NCBI GenBank assembly: GCA_024235915.1
Contig: JACKLO010000010.1
Span: 186,001-250,000, forward strand
Source of the DNA: Burkholderiaceae bacterium
GTDB taxonomy: Bacteria > Pseudomonadota > Gammaproteobacteria > Burkholderiales > Burkholderiaceae_C
Direction: 5' to 3'
Length of the DNA: 64,000 nt
Shown in pieces: positions 35,060-43,689 of this stretch. Below the pieces are notes generated by a model, which was not told the DNA's origin, made no database searches, and worked only from the letters and a program-made list of their open reading frames with translations. The translations under genes and the position numbers were made by a program. The stretch's first letter is position 1. Each line of letters starts with the position of its first letter.

Positions 35060-35662
35060 ATGACGACCCGCCAGAACCCTCGCCGCAACACCTGCCGGAA
35101 GTCCCTCTTCGCCATTGCCGGGCTCTGCGTGGCCTTGCACGCGCAGGCCGATGGCACCCTGACCTTTGGCCCCATGCCGGCCATGCTGGCGCCGGGCGAC
35201 AGCTTCGAGGTCGCCGTGCGCGGCGCCGGTTTTGACGAACACGTGGTCGGCGGTGGCTTTGAGCTGTGGTTCGACCCGCAGTTGCTGGCGCTGGACAACG
35301 TGCAGGTGGACACCTCGGTGTGGGAGTTCCTCAGCAGCCCCGGCCAGATCGACAACGGCAACGGCCGCCTGAGCGATGTCTACTTCAACAGCTTCGCGGC
35401 ACAGCTGCCCACGGGCGACTTCGCGGTCGCCACCCTGCACTTCACGGCTCAGGCCCCTGGGGCCGGCATGCTGCAACTGGCCGGGAGCCCGAGCTTCCCC
35501 TTCGCCAGCGACCAGGCCGAGCTCATCACGGTGGACTTCGGCGCGGCAGCCCTGACCGTCAGCGCGGTGCCGGAGCCGGCCGTGCCAGCCTTGTGGGCCG
35601 CCGGCCTGGGGGTGCTGGGCTGGCGCCGGTGGCGGGCGCGGGCGGGTGCCGGTTCGGCATGA
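35060..35662 (+). CDS. Cohesin-like domain protein with PEP-CTERM signal
   Basis: A 200-residue protein. Signal peptide 1-30, then one domain of about 135 residues with the cohesin pattern: LAPGDSFEVAVRGAGFDEHV, GGGFELWFDPQLLALDNVQV and PTGDFAVATLHFTAQAPGAG. The C-terminus is a PEP-CTERM tail (AVPEPAVPALWAAGLGVLGW, then RRWRARAG). Cohesins bind dockerins through calcium-loaded loops in cellulosomes; here the adjacent upstream gene, 50 bp away, carries the dockerin. A sorted anchor that holds the protease at the surface is the simplest reading. ATG at 35060 follows AAAGGACACGACC. Confidence 0.85.
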   Translation: MTTRQNPRRNTCRKSLFAIAGLCVALHAQADGTLTFGPMPAMLAPGDSFEVAVRGAGFDEHVVGGGFELWFDPQLLALDNVQVDTSVWEFLSSPGQIDNGNGRLSDVYFNSFAAQLPTGDFAVATLHFTAQAPGAGMLQLAGSPSFPFASDQAELITVDFGAAALTVSAVPEPAVPALWAAGLGVLGWRRWRARAGAGSA

Positions 35663-35687
35663 GCGGTCGACGATGGCGCGGTTCCCC

Positions 35688-36722
35688 CTACCTGTCGCCA
35701 GCGTGAAACTCGATCCAAGCGCCAAGGGCCTCCGCAGGGGGGACCAGCAGGCTCCGCCGGCCTGAGGGGCCCTGCAAAGCGTCCTTGGCGCCGACATCCG
35801 TGCGCCGGAGCAAGGATCGGACGGCATCGAGATCCTTGACCTCGATGCTCACCCCCATCACACCCGAGCCGCGCGCTGCAACATACGTGGCCGCAGGACC
35901 CGACGGCATCGACGGTTGCAGCAGGTAGAGGCGTTGCCTCACGATGTCGAATGCGTAGCCTTCGGCCGCGAGATCAGGCATCCCAACCTTGGCGCCCTCG
36001 CTACCGAGGAGGTGCCGGTAGGTCCCGAGTGCGCCGTCTACTTTGGGCACGACGACCCAGATGGCGGACACCCCGATCGCTGTGTTGGGTTGCTGGAAGT
36101 AGGGGCTCGCCGAGGCCTCCGCGAACCCTGCCGTCCAGTTTCGGAAGATGTCGGCGTAGTCCAGGTCCAGGTACTGGATCAGGAAGAACGGCAGCCTGGA
36201 CGCGGGCAGGAATTGGACGGTGAGCCACTTCGGCGCCGCGGTTCCCGTGCTGCCGGGCCGCGAGATGCTTCCAGGCTTCGGCTCGGTGTGCGGGATCCCA
36301 AGTTGCTCAAGTCGGGCAGCAGATTGCGGTGCCGACGACGTGCTCAGTGCGAAACCAAGCAGGCCCTCCCCCTGGTCCAGAAAGTCCAGGACCGTGGCGT
36401 TTCGATGCCTGACCAGGTCTCGATCGGCCACCGCGAGGACTTCGAGATATGACTGATTGGCGAAGTACGCCGACGCATTCATCGTCCCCGATGCGTGCTT
36501 GCCCACCACGCCTTCGGGCGGCAGCTTGAAGCCCAGGCGGTCGCGAAGGAATGACCGGGCCGCCTCCAGGTCACGCACGGCGAGGATGACGTGATCGATG
36601 CCAAACCCCTCGGCCAGCAGCGGATGAGGCGGGTTCCCCTCTGGCAGCGTTTCCGCTTTGGGCTCGGCCCAGGCGCCCGAGAAGACCGTCGCAGCGGCGA
36701 TGATCAGCAGCAAAGTGCGCAT
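35688..36722 (-). CDS. Exported VOC-family (glyoxalase-like) protein
   Basis: A 344-residue protein with a signal peptide at 1-19 (MRTLLLIIAAATVFSGAWAE). Two vicinal-oxygen-chelate modules follow: GIDHVILAVRDLEAARSFLR at about 41-60, and the C-terminal ARGSGVMGVSIEVKDLDAVR. The first module fits the glyoxalase-like domain of unknown substrate; the His in DHVILAV is a typical metal ligand. Export of a VOC protein is uncommon. Codon use is less biased than in neighbours, suggesting transfer. It converges with the cohesin gene. Confidence 0.82.
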   Translation of the reverse strand: MRTLLLIIAAATVFSGAWAEPKAETLPEGNPPHPLLAEGFGIDHVILAVRDLEAARSFLRDRLGFKLPPEGVVGKHASGTMNASAYFANQSYLEVLAVADRDLVRHRNATVLDFLDQGEGLLGFALSTSSAPQSAARLEQLGIPHTEPKPGSISRPGSTGTAAPKWLTVQFLPASRLPFFLIQYLDLDYADIFRNWTAGFAEASASPYFQQPNTAIGVSAIWVVVPKVDGALGTYRHLLGSEGAKVGMPDLAAEGYAFDIVRQRLYLLQPSMPSGPAATYVAARGSGVMGVSIEVKDLDAVRSLLRRTDVGAKDALQGPSGRRSLLVPPAEALGAWIEFHAGDR

Positions 36723-37624
36723 GTGATCCTCTCGAAGTTCGATCTCGAATCGAGTTGGCGACCCACAGATGCTGGGTGGCCGCAGTTGACGACCGGCCGG
36801 CTGCGTTCGCCGCCAAGACTGCAAGCTCACGGCCCAGTGTGCGTCCTCGCTCGGCAAAGTCGGCTGGCGGCCATCCCGACGTTGCGCAAGTCCCGGAACC
36901 CGCCAGCCGCCACTGCCGACGACCGAGCGCCATGCCCCGAGTTGATCACGCCCAGCGTCCGGCATGGCGGCGGCGCCGTCGTTGGGCGCCTGGATGCAGT
37001 TGGCCACCGCGCTCTGTATGGTGCAATGCGGCCACCACGGTCTGAAGAATCGGCGGCCGACAGAATTCCAGGCTCCAGCTGGTCAGTCCACAGGTCTTGG
37101 GAAGGCAGGGCGCGTGCGCCATCGGTGCGTTTGCGGGCAACTTGCCTTTGATCGACCAGCCGCGGGTGGAGCCTCTACGACTCTGGGTTGCGAGAGAACC
37201 ATCACCCTGGGCGTACGCAACTTAGTGTCGATGTCAAATCGCTGTAGATCAACGGCTTAGCGGTGAGCCCCGCGACTGACTGAAGTGTCGAGTCGGTCGG
37301 AGCGCCGTGCGCTTTCCGGCTGCGCGCGGGAAGTTGGGCAACTGTTTGTCAAATCCTTGACGCTCAACCGAGGGCGTTTCAGGGCAACGCGACGACTTGA
37401 GCGATCGCTTCAGCTGGTGGCTTGATGACAGCCGGCGGCGGCATTCTGCGCGGCCAGCAGGCGACCGAAGAAATCGAGCCACAAACCATCACCGGCCGCT
37501 ATGGGCCGCAAGCCCACTTGGCTCAGTTTGGCCGGGAGTGCCAGTTGACTCGCTCGCCAGGTAGCCGCCATTGAGCGAGGCAGCCGCACCAACACAAAGG
37601 TTGGCGCGGCTGCGGATAGCGACC
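36723..37624. other. Gene-less stretch of about 0.9 kb
   Basis: No frame here looks like a conserved protein and the base composition is visibly less G/C-rich than the flanks. A minus-strand frame at 37410-37595 (SQLALPAKLSQVGLRPIAAG and onward) has some protein character but no recognisable family. The stretch borders the broken recombinase and may be the left end of an inserted segment. Confidence 0.5.
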
Positions 37625-38251
37625 TCAGATCTCTGTCTGCTCGGAGATCGCGAGCGCGTCATCGACCTCGATACCGAGGTACCTCACCGTCGACTCGAGC
37701 TTGCAGTGGCCGAGCAGCAACTGCACGGCGCGCAGGTTCTTGGTGCGCCGGTAGATCAGCGTCGCCTTGGTCCTGCGCATCGAGTGCGTGCCGTAGTCGG
37801 CCCGGTCCAGCCCCAGTTCGTCGACCCAGTGCCCGAGGATCCTGGCGTACTGCCGGGTCCCGAGATGTGGTGAGTCGTGCAGACGGCTGGGAAACAGTTA
37901 GTCGTCGGGCTTCAGCGCGGCCTGCCTGATCCAGGCCCTTAGCGCCGCCCGTGCCGGCTCGGTGATCTCGAACTGCACCGGGCGTTGCGTCTTGTGTTGC
38001 ATGACGACCGCCCGGGACGCGACCTGGTCGCCGTGGCACACGTCGCGCACCTTCAGCGCGACCAAATCGCAGCCCCGAAGCTTGCTGTCGATGCCCAGGT
38101 TGAGCAGCGCAAGTTCGCGCACGCGGCCCTCCATCTGGAGGCGCACTCTCAGCGCCCAGATGTCCTTGAGCTTGAACGGCGCCTTCTGTCCGACGAACTT
38201 GCCCTTGTTCCAAGGCTCGCGGTGGGTGCGGGTTTCGGTTGTGGTGTCCAT
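37625..38251 (-). pseudogene. Tyrosine recombinase/integrase interrupted by one in-frame stop
   Basis: The frame codes MDTTTETRTHREPWNKGKFV to EVDDALAISEQTEI, 208 codons, with a TAA at 37898-37900 where relatives have an aromatic residue (LKPDD-stop-LFPSRLHDSPH). Everything else is intact, including the catalytic set: Arg in SKLRGCDLVALKV, HSMRRTK, LLLGHCKLEST and the Tyr of VRYLGIE. It belongs to the short (about 207-residue) site-specific recombinases frequent in Burkholderiales that lack an N-terminal arm domain. The first 117 codons alone could be made but would lack HxxR and Tyr. Confidence 0.88.
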
Positions 38252-38370
38252 GGTGGACTCCTCGTTGGCGGCTCGGCGCCGCCGCCCTGACGCCGACGCC
38301 TCCAGGCGTCGGATGTCCATCTTTGACACTTCTTGATAGACTGGGCAAGTCCGATCCGGGAGGCAACGCC

Positions 38371-38631
38371 GTGGGCATGAACGTCAACCTCACCCCTCAG
38401 CTCGAGGAACTGGTCCGCGCCAAGGTGGCGTCTGGCATGTACACCTCGGCCAGCGAGGTCGTTCGCGAAGCCCTGCGGCTGATGGACGAGCAGGACCGGC
38501 TGCGCGCGGCCAAGCTCGAACAGCTTCGGGAGGACGTCCGTCAAGGCTTGGCCAGCGGGGCGTCACAGCCCTGGAGTGCGTCAACGATGAAGTCCGAAGC
38601 CCGTGCGCGGCGAGCGCGCAAGACCGCGTAG
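38371..38631 (+). CDS. parD: ParD-family antitoxin
   Basis: An 86-residue protein, MGMNVNLTPQLEELVRAKVA then SGMYTSASEVVREALRLMDE. The ribbon-helix-helix DNA-binding fold is at about 3-48 and an acidic/basic tail that wraps the toxin follows. The GTG at 38371 is chosen over the ATG at 38377 because GGGAGG lies 7 nt before the GTG and 13 nt before the ATG. It is followed after 10 bp by the toxin gene and diverges from the recombinase. The two proteins should autoregulate their promoter. Confidence 0.9.
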   Translation: MGMNVNLTPQLEELVRAKVASGMYTSASEVVREALRLMDEQDRLRAAKLEQLREDVRQGLASGASQPWSASTMKSEARARRARKTA

Positions 38632-38641
38632 CCGAGCTGCA

Positions 38642-38944
38642 GTGGCGAACGTCGTTCGGCGCCCGCTGGCGGCGCTCGACATCCTGGACGTCTGGGATCA
38701 CATCGCCGATGACGACATGATGGCGGCGGACCGTTGGGTCGACGAGCTCGACTCCGCGTTCAGCCGGCTGGCGACGCAGCCGTTGATGGGCCGGGCACGG
38801 CCCGAGCTTGCTTCGGAGCTCAGGAGCTTCCCGTTCCAGCGCTACGTGATCTTCTACGTCCCTCTACAGGACGGGATTGACGTGGTGCGAGTGCTGCATA
38901 GCGCCCGGGACATCGATAGCGACCTGCTCGCCGGCAACCCCTGA
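38642..38944 (+). CDS. parE: ParE/RelE-superfamily toxin
   Basis: A 100-residue protein from GTG at 38642: ANVVRRPLAALDILDVWDHI then RSFPFQRYVIFYVPLQDGID and VVRVLHSARDID. The strand order and the final RVLHxxRD are typical of ParE toxins, which poison DNA gyrase. It is full length with no lesion, so the antitoxin pair is probably active even though the neighbouring recombinase is broken. Confidence 0.9.
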   Translation: MANVVRRPLAALDILDVWDHIADDDMMAADRWVDELDSAFSRLATQPLMGRARPELASELRSFPFQRYVIFYVPLQDGIDVVRVLHSARDIDSDLLAGNP

Positions 38945-39009
38945 GAGCTGGCGAGACTTGGAGCTGCGCGCACTGCTGTCGTTCGAGGGCCGAGTTCGGC
39001 CACGACCCG

Positions 39010-39525
39010 TCATTGACGACGGGCGGCCAACCGGCAGCACGTCGGTCGCAGCCTCGGCCGCGGCGCCAACGCGGCCAGCCGCCGCATGAACTCCAGCGGG
39101 CCCATCGCCAGATGCGTCGTACCGTCGCGCCAAGTTGTCTTGAGCTTCAGCTCCATCTGCCCGGCGGCGTTGAGTTGCACCCGGTCGTCCGACAGCGCGG
39201 GGCGGGTGATGTCGAAGCACAACTGCTCCAGCCGCTTGCGGGCGTGTGCCTCCACCCGCACCGCCACATGCAGACTGAACCCGTCGATGTCGGCGCACAG
39301 CGGCTGACTGACCCGGTCCTCGCGAGGCATCGCATTTCGCAGCGACAGCAGTTTCTGCCCGGCGCGCGGGCCATAGGCGATGCGGCAAGTGCCGGGCGCG
39401 GCCAGCAGCGGCCGCAGCGTGCGCGCCTCCTCGCAGTAGGCATCCAACTCGGCCAGGTAGGTCTGGCCCATGTCCTCGCGCAGCACGCGCAGGATCAGCG
39501 TGACGGCGCCGCCGTAGCCCCCCGT
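39010..39525 (-). pseudogene. IS91-family transposase remnant
   Basis: Open fragment of about 170 codons, beginning after a stop with GGYGGAVTLILRVLREDMGQ and containing CADIDGFSLHVAVRVEAHAR, KRLEQLCFDITRPALSDDRV and LKTTWRDGTTHLAMGPLEFM. These blocks are those of the Y2 rolling-circle transposases of IS91/IS801-type elements. The N-terminal zinc part and the catalytic tyrosines are missing, and the end (RPRLRPTCCRLAARRQ) diverges from the family, so it is a dead internal piece. Confidence 0.75.
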
Positions 39526-39737
39526 CTACGCGGAGCCTGGTGCCGTCCAGCAGGTGATGCCGATGACGTATCGAGCGTCACGTACGGCAGCGCGTGAGGA
39601 TCAAGAAGGACCCGAACGGCAGCCGAAAGCCTAGCCATGACTTCACACGGCGAGACTGGGCGCGGACCTGCGGGTCCGGAAGGATCCGCTCCCCACGAGA
39701 AGGCCCGTACGCGATTCCACGCGGTCAGGTTGGTGTC

Positions 39738-42443
39738 TCAGCCAGCCAGCCGCGCGGCGCGCTCGGCGTGCACCGCGGTCAAGGGGGCGATTGCGGCGGC
39801 GCGGCCATAGGCGTCGCGGGCTTTCGACGCCCAGCGTGCCGCGGCCTCGCCAGCACTCCAGCCTGCCAGCGCCACAGCGCATTCCCCCAGCGCCTGCCAG
39901 GCTTCGCGGTCGCTGGCGTCGGCAGCCAGGCGGTCTTCCAGCAGATCCACGGCCGAGCACGCCAGCGGTACGCCGTCTTCGCCCAGCGCCAGCCGCGCGC
40001 CGGCCTGGGCCAGACGGGTCAGCGCCAGCCGGCGCTGCTGCACCGGCTGCGCACGGCCCGCGGCGTGCAGGGGCTCCAGCCAGTCGGCCGACACTTGCAG
40101 CACCGCCTGCGCTGCGCTGGCATCCCCCGCGCCCAGCAGCGCCCGGCCGTGGTTGAAGGCCAACGAGCGCCAGTTGTCGCGCCAGCTTTCGTGCTTGGGC
40201 TCGGCGGCCCGCAGTTCCTGCAGCAGTGCCCAGGCGTGCGCCGTGGCCACCAGCGCGCCGTTGTAGTCGCCCAGGTTCAGGCACAGGCCGCCGACAAGGT
40301 TGGCCTCGGAGGCCTCGGCGCCCTTGTAGGTGGCGTTGTGCGGCTCCAGCCGGCTGGCCCGGGCGCGCAGTTCGAGCGCAGACCGCGCCGCCGACAGCGC
40401 CTCGGCCCAGCGCTCCACGCGCGCGAGCACCAGCGCGCTGGCGCCGTCGGCGTTGCCCATCTGGTGCACGGCGTAGACGGCAGCCCCGTCTGCGCCCTGA
40501 GCGTGAGGCGCGTGCAGCGCACGCGCCTCGGCCAGCGCGGCCAGCGCCGCTTCCGGCTGGCCCAGGTGCGGCCGGTTCCAACCGAAGTGAACCGCGCCGA
40601 TCTGCATCAGGTTGTCGGCCCGCGCCTGGGCGAGCCCGGTGTCGCCAGGGAAGCGCGCCAGACCGCGCGCCGCCACGCCGTCGGCCTGCTGCATCAGGGC
40701 CAGTGCCTGCGGCAGGCGCTGGCGGCGGTCCTGCTCGACTTCGGCCAGCACGCCCAGCGCCCGTGTCCACCAGCGGTACAGCGCGGCGTCGGCGGCGCCT
40801 TCGCTTTCGGCGGCTTCGCACAGGGCGACCGCACGGCGGGCATGGCCCTCCGCGGCCTGCAGGTCGGTGGCCGGGTTGAACTCGGTGCCACTGTAGACGT
40901 CGGCCAGCCGCGCGTGCAGCGCGCCCAGCTCGCCACGCAGCCGGCTGTCGGCGGCGCCCGAGGGGTCGAGCCGCTCGAGGTGCTCGACGGTGGCGCGCAG
41001 CATGGCCGCCTTGCGCTCCTTGCCGCCGGGCACGTGGGTGATGGCGTCGCCGTACTGCACGACGACCTCGCGCGCCAGCTGCCGCAGGTCGGCCACGCGG
41101 CGCTCGGCCAGCGCGCGGGCCCGTTCGGCCTGGCGCCCTTGCCACAGCGCCACGGCCAGGCCGGCGCCCAGCCCGAGCACGCCAAGCGCGGCCGCACCCC
41201 GGCCCTGCACCAGCGTCGCCGCTACCTCCATCACCACCCCGGTGCCGCCCAGTCCACCGGCCAGCATCGCCCAGCGGTGGCGGCGCACGAACTTGCCCAG
41301 CACGTACGCCGGCGCCGCGGCACGGGCTGACACGGGCCGGCCTTCGAGGAAGTTGCGCAGGTCAGCCGCCAGCGCGTCGACGCTGACGTAGCGGCGGGCC
41401 GGGTCCTTCTCCAGCGCCTTCAGCACGATGTGGTCCAGGTCGCCGGCCAGCTGCCGCTGCCAGGCGGCGCTCGCCGGGCTGGTGTCCGGTGGCGCAGGCA
41501 GGCGGCTCGGCCGCAGCGGTTCGTCCTCGAGCAGCGCGCGCAGCAACTCGGCGCTGCCGTCGGCGTCGCGCCCGGTGGGGCGCGCGCCCGTCAGCAGTTC
41601 GTAGAGCAACACGCCCAGGCTGTAGACGTCGGTGGCCGTGCCCACCGGCTCGCCGCGCATCTGCTCGGGGCTGGCGTAGTGCGGCGTGTACGGGCGCATG
41701 CCGGTCACCGTGGCCGGACCGTCGGCGCTTTCCAGCGGGTCCAACAGCTTGGCAATGCCGAAGTCCAGCAGCTTGACCTGTCCTTCGGCGGTGACCAGCA
41801 CGTTGCCCGGCTTGAGGTCGCGGTGCACGAGCAGCTTGCGGTGCGCGTGCGCCACCGCGTCGGTCAGCTGCAGGAAGAGCGCCAGCCGCCCGTGCAGCCC
41901 CAGGCCGCGCGCGGCCTCGTGCAGCGGGCGGCCGTCGACCTGCTCCATCACGAAGTAGGGCAGGCCGTCGGCGCTGAGCCCGGCGTCGATCAGCCGCGCG
42001 ATGTGCGGGTGCGCCAGCTGGGCCAGCGCCTGGCGCTCGAGCGCGAAGCGGCGCAGCACCGAGGCGCTGTCCATGCCGCGCTTTAGCAGCTTCACGGCGG
42101 CGCGGCCTTCGTAGCTGCCGTCCATCCGCCTGGCGGCCCACACCTCGCCCATGCCGCCATCGCCCAGTGGCGACACCAGCTCCCAGGGGCCCAGGCGCTG
42201 GCCCTGGCGCTGCGGGGCGGCCAGGGCGGCGCCCGGCAGGGCCGCCGGCCGGCTCAGGAAGCCGGCGCCGCGCTCGGCCTCGTCGTGCTGGGCCAGCAAC
42301 TGCTGCACCTCGGCAAGCAGCGCGGGCTCGACGTCTTCCGCCTGCAGATCGGCGGCGCGCGCATCGGCGGGCTGCTCGGCCAGCCGGTCGAACAGCGCAC
42401 GGGCACGGGCCCAGTCGGCGCGCAGCGGCGCTTCGGCGGTCAT
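39738..42443 (-). CDS. Membrane Ser/Thr protein kinase with TPR-like C-terminal sensor
   Basis: A 901-residue protein. The kinase domain lies at about 85-350: glycine loop LGDGGMGEVWAARR, Lys in GRAAVKLLKRGMD, catalytic VHRDLKPGNVLV at about 205-216, DFG in LLDFGIAKLL and the APE-like YASPEQMRGE. Two hydrophobic segments follow at about 390-440 (WAMLAGGLGGTGVVMEVAAT, ALGVLGLGAGLAVALW), then about 450 residues of TPR-like helices outside or inside the membrane. The pair with an ECF sigma gene 1.2 kb upstream is known from other bacteria, where the kinase activates the sigma factor. The start is ATG at 42441-42443. Confidence 0.93.
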   Translation of the reverse strand: MTAEAPLRADWARARALFDRLAEQPADARAADLQAEDVEPALLAEVQQLLAQHDEAERGAGFLSRPAALPGAALAAPQRQGQRLGPWELVSPLGDGGMGEVWAARRMDGSYEGRAAVKLLKRGMDSASVLRRFALERQALAQLAHPHIARLIDAGLSADGLPYFVMEQVDGRPLHEAARGLGLHGRLALFLQLTDAVAHAHRKLLVHRDLKPGNVLVTAEGQVKLLDFGIAKLLDPLESADGPATVTGMRPYTPHYASPEQMRGEPVGTATDVYSLGVLLYELLTGARPTGRDADGSAELLRALLEDEPLRPSRLPAPPDTSPASAAWQRQLAGDLDHIVLKALEKDPARRYVSVDALAADLRNFLEGRPVSARAAAPAYVLGKFVRRHRWAMLAGGLGGTGVVMEVAATLVQGRGAAALGVLGLGAGLAVALWQGRQAERARALAERRVADLRQLAREVVVQYGDAITHVPGGKERKAAMLRATVEHLERLDPSGAADSRLRGELGALHARLADVYSGTEFNPATDLQAAEGHARRAVALCEAAESEGAADAALYRWWTRALGVLAEVEQDRRQRLPQALALMQQADGVAARGLARFPGDTGLAQARADNLMQIGAVHFGWNRPHLGQPEAALAALAEARALHAPHAQGADGAAVYAVHQMGNADGASALVLARVERWAEALSAARSALELRARASRLEPHNATYKGAEASEANLVGGLCLNLGDYNGALVATAHAWALLQELRAAEPKHESWRDNWRSLAFNHGRALLGAGDASAAQAVLQVSADWLEPLHAAGRAQPVQQRRLALTRLAQAGARLALGEDGVPLACSAVDLLEDRLAADASDREAWQALGECAVALAGWSAGEAAARWASKARDAYGRAAAIAPLTAVHAERAARLAG

Positions 42444-42493
42444 GGCGCGATGGTAGTCAGCGCAGCCCGGCCGCAACGCGGCCGGTGCGTCGA

Positions 42494-43615
42494 TCAGCGC
42501 GCACGCGCCAGTTCGGCGGCGAACATCTGCCGCGCGGCGTCCAGCATGTCGGCGCTGCGGCGGTGCCAGGTCTCGGCGTCGAAAGCGTCGGTGCCACGCG
42601 TGGCGGTGGTGGTCGCGGTGGTCTCGACCGCCAGCCCGCCCCCCACGCCCTGCGTGCTGGTGCTGCTGGCGCTGCGCGAAGTCTCGGCGATCAGCTTCAC
42701 GTCCGACACCAGCGGCTGCTTGAGCTTGGCCACCAGCAACTCGGGCTGCGTCGTGCTGATGAAGCGGTAGTAGGTGTTGTTGGCGTGCAGGTGGTGCATG
42801 TTGGCACCGCCCACCGCAGCGTAGGAAATGAAGCTGCGGCCCGAGGTCTTCATCGCCGCAAAGTCGACGACCATGTTCACCGACATCAGGTGCACCTCCT
42901 GCTTCAGGTCGTAGGTCATCATCACCTCCTTCATGCGCGTGTTGGTGCCGAAGGTGAAGCCCAGGCCCTGCAGGAAGTCGGCGCGCTCGGGGTTGTCCAT
43001 GTACAGCGGCATGCCGCTGGGCGCGATGAAGACCGACTGCGTGTCCTTGGTGTCGGTCAGCCAGGGCGACGCGTGCTGCGCCGGCGCCAGTTCGGCCCAG
43101 TTCTTCGTCGCCTTCAGCACCTCCAGCGGCACGACCTCGATACCCATCGCACGGAAGTCTTCCGCCGTCTGCGCGTACAGCCGGTCGACCACGGCCTGCA
43201 GGCGGGCGATGTCGGGCGCGGGGATCTTCATTGCCTTGCTCGCGTCGCGCGCGGTGCTGCCCTGGTGGGTGCTGCCGCCCGAAGCCTGCACTTCCTTGAA
43301 GAGCGCGAACTCGACGCTGAAGTTGACGATGCCGACCTTGCGGATGTCCTTGAAGTTCGAGCCACGCACCACTTCGACGTAGTTGGGGGCCTGCTCCTTG
43401 GCCGGGGTGTCGAAGCGGTAGGGCGGGAAGCGCCGCGCCATCTCGGCTTCATAGGCCGCATCCTGCGTCGCATCGGTCTGCGCGCTGCTGTTGTCGAGCT
43501 TCTTCTTCAGCGCGTCGAGCGCGTCGAAGAGCCCAGCATGGGCCAGCGGTGGCAGGGCGGCCAGCAGCAGTACGAGAGCGGCGGCCAGGGCGCGCGCGGG
43601 GGCGGGGCGTGACAT
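42494..43615 (-). CDS. Exported protein of unknown function
   Basis: A 373-residue protein with a clear signal peptide (AAALVLLLAALPPLAHAGLF, cut after AHA). The mature part (RKVGIVNFSVEFALFKEVQA, SFISYAAVGGANMHHLHANN) is alpha/beta with no cysteine and no recognised family. ATG at 43613-43615 follows AAAGGAGC. It lies between the kinase and the divergent ECF sigma gene and is probably cotranscribed with the kinase; it could be a target or ligand of that system. Confidence 0.82.
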   Translation of the reverse strand: MSRPAPARALAAALVLLLAALPPLAHAGLFDALDALKKKLDNSSAQTDATQDAAYEAEMARRFPPYRFDTPAKEQAPNYVEVVRGSNFKDIRKVGIVNFSVEFALFKEVQASGGSTHQGSTARDASKAMKIPAPDIARLQAVVDRLYAQTAEDFRAMGIEVVPLEVLKATKNWAELAPAQHASPWLTDTKDTQSVFIAPSGMPLYMDNPERADFLQGLGFTFGTNTRMKEVMMTYDLKQEVHLMSVNMVVDFAAMKTSGRSFISYAAVGGANMHHLHANNTYYRFISTTQPELLVAKLKQPLVSDVKLIAETSRSASSTSTQGVGGGLAVETTATTTATRGTDAFDAETWHRRSADMLDAARQMFAAELARAR

Positions 43616-43689
43616 GTGAGCTCCTTTCGATGTGCCAACGTCCGCATACGCGCACTGCGGCGGCGATTCGGCTCATCCACAATCGCGCC

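Noticed and set aside
38603..38641. Upstream in-frame start for the ParE-type toxin
   Set aside because: It would overlap the antitoxin gene and add a stretch MRGERARPRSRAA unlike ParE proteins; the GTG at 38642 fits the family length.
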